Part shown: piece after piece, positions 63,515-64,000 of the stretch | Layout: each line of letters starts with the position of its first letter | Numbering within the stretch: the stretch's first letter is position 1 | Assembly: GCF_035594125.1 (NCBI RefSeq) | Contig: NC_087191.1 | Location: 2,590,501-2,654,500 of the forward strand | DNA length: 64,000 nucleotides | Source of the DNA: Scylla paramamosain | Lineage: Eukaryota > Arthropoda > Malacostraca > Decapoda > Portunidae | Direction of reading: 5' to 3' | Notes under the pieces: generated by a model | What the model saw: the letters and a program-made list of their open reading frames with translations, nothing else | Database searches by the model: none | Told to the model about the DNA's origin: nothing | Program-made: the position numbers and the translations under genes

Positions 63515-63785
63515 TTTTTTTCTTTTTTTATGTAGGAGGGACACTGGCCAAGGGCAACAAAAAAAAAAAAAAAAGCCAACTGAGATGCCAGTTCCATAAA
63601 AGTGTCTAAAGCGGTAGTCAAAAACTGAAGGATAAGTGTCTTGAAACCTCCCTCTTGAAGGAATTCGAGTCAGAGGAAGGTGGAAATACAGAAGCAGGCA
63701 GGGAGTTCCAGAGTTTACCAGAAAAGGAATGAATGACTGAGAATTCTGGTTAACTCCTGCATTAGAGAGGCGGACAGAATAGGTT
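63515..63785 (-). mobile_element. Jockey/CR1-like LINE, 3' tail
   Basis: Closely matches the left end of the 19,206 element: T-run, 'ATGTAGGAGGGACACTGGCC', then the C-terminal coding end up to the 'GGCGGACAGAATAGG' region. 5'-truncated. 63,786-64,000 holds nothing recognisable. Confidence 0.9.
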
Positions 63786-64000
63786 GGTCAGTTTAGTTAA
63801 CTCTTTAGGTGTCTTGATGTTCCTCTGTTATATATAAGACGCAGAAAGATGAAAAAGCATAATTAGGAATATATTTATTAACCTGGAAAGTTGAAATGTT
63901 ATCTTTGCTCACCTGAAAAGTATCTTCTGATTTGTTCATATTGTTCACCTGAGTGGTTTAGAAATTCTGCCTGTCTCCAATTTATTAGTTACGATGTTCC

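Overview
This is a eukaryotic, gene-poor and repeat-dominated window, most likely from a decapod crustacean and probably a crab. The pointers are very dense long microsatellites (AT, AC, AG, ACT, TCC), a tRNA-headed SINE, CR1/L2-like and Jockey/CR1-like LINE fragments, a PIF/Harbinger remnant and a gypsy/errantivirus-like element. The species assignment is inference. Nothing bacterial was seen.

Layout. 1-23,084 is an AT-rich satellite built from monomers of about 92 bp. Most of it is a higher-order repeat (HOR) of about 1.10 kb with 11 monomers. A middle section (about 6,690-10,858) has an older-looking 5-monomer order. The array is broken by a CR1/L2-like LINE (6,826-8,480), a Jockey/CR1-like LINE with almost intact reverse transcriptase (19,206-21,540) and a patch copied from nearby unique DNA (22,416-22,648). 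23,085-41,555 is mixed unique DNA. It holds two probable exons of an unrecognised gene next to a 100-base assembly gap, a retroelement C-terminal remnant, a deleted PIF/Harbinger transposon, several microsatellites, a mariner-like HTH remnant, LINE pieces, an intronless gene for a protein with two KH domains (36,208-37,551, minus), a solo LTR inserted in a LINE, and a long-inverted-repeat MITE.

41,556-50,607 is a full-length LTR retroelement of 9,052 bp. Its two 678-bp LTRs differ at one base and it has a 4-bp target duplication. It carries gag, pol (interrupted by one frameshift in integrase) and an env-like gene whose product looks like a baculovirus F / errantivirus envelope protein. 50,940-51,865 is the 5' (endonuclease) part of the Jockey/CR1-like LINE. 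51,866-57,180 is a second satellite block in the 5-monomer order with about 1.05 kb inverted. 57,181-64,000 is microsatellite-rich DNA with a degenerate ~137-bp tandem repeat, a SINE, a 1.5-kb pyrimidine tract and a LINE tail.

The host genes that can be supported are the KH-domain gene and the two exons near 24-26 kb. The remaining coding sequence belongs to mobile elements. The many short open frames in the satellites are chance frames in AT-rich repeats. The nesting gives an order of events: satellite first, then LINEs into the satellite, a solo LTR into a LINE, and the LTR retroelement very recently.
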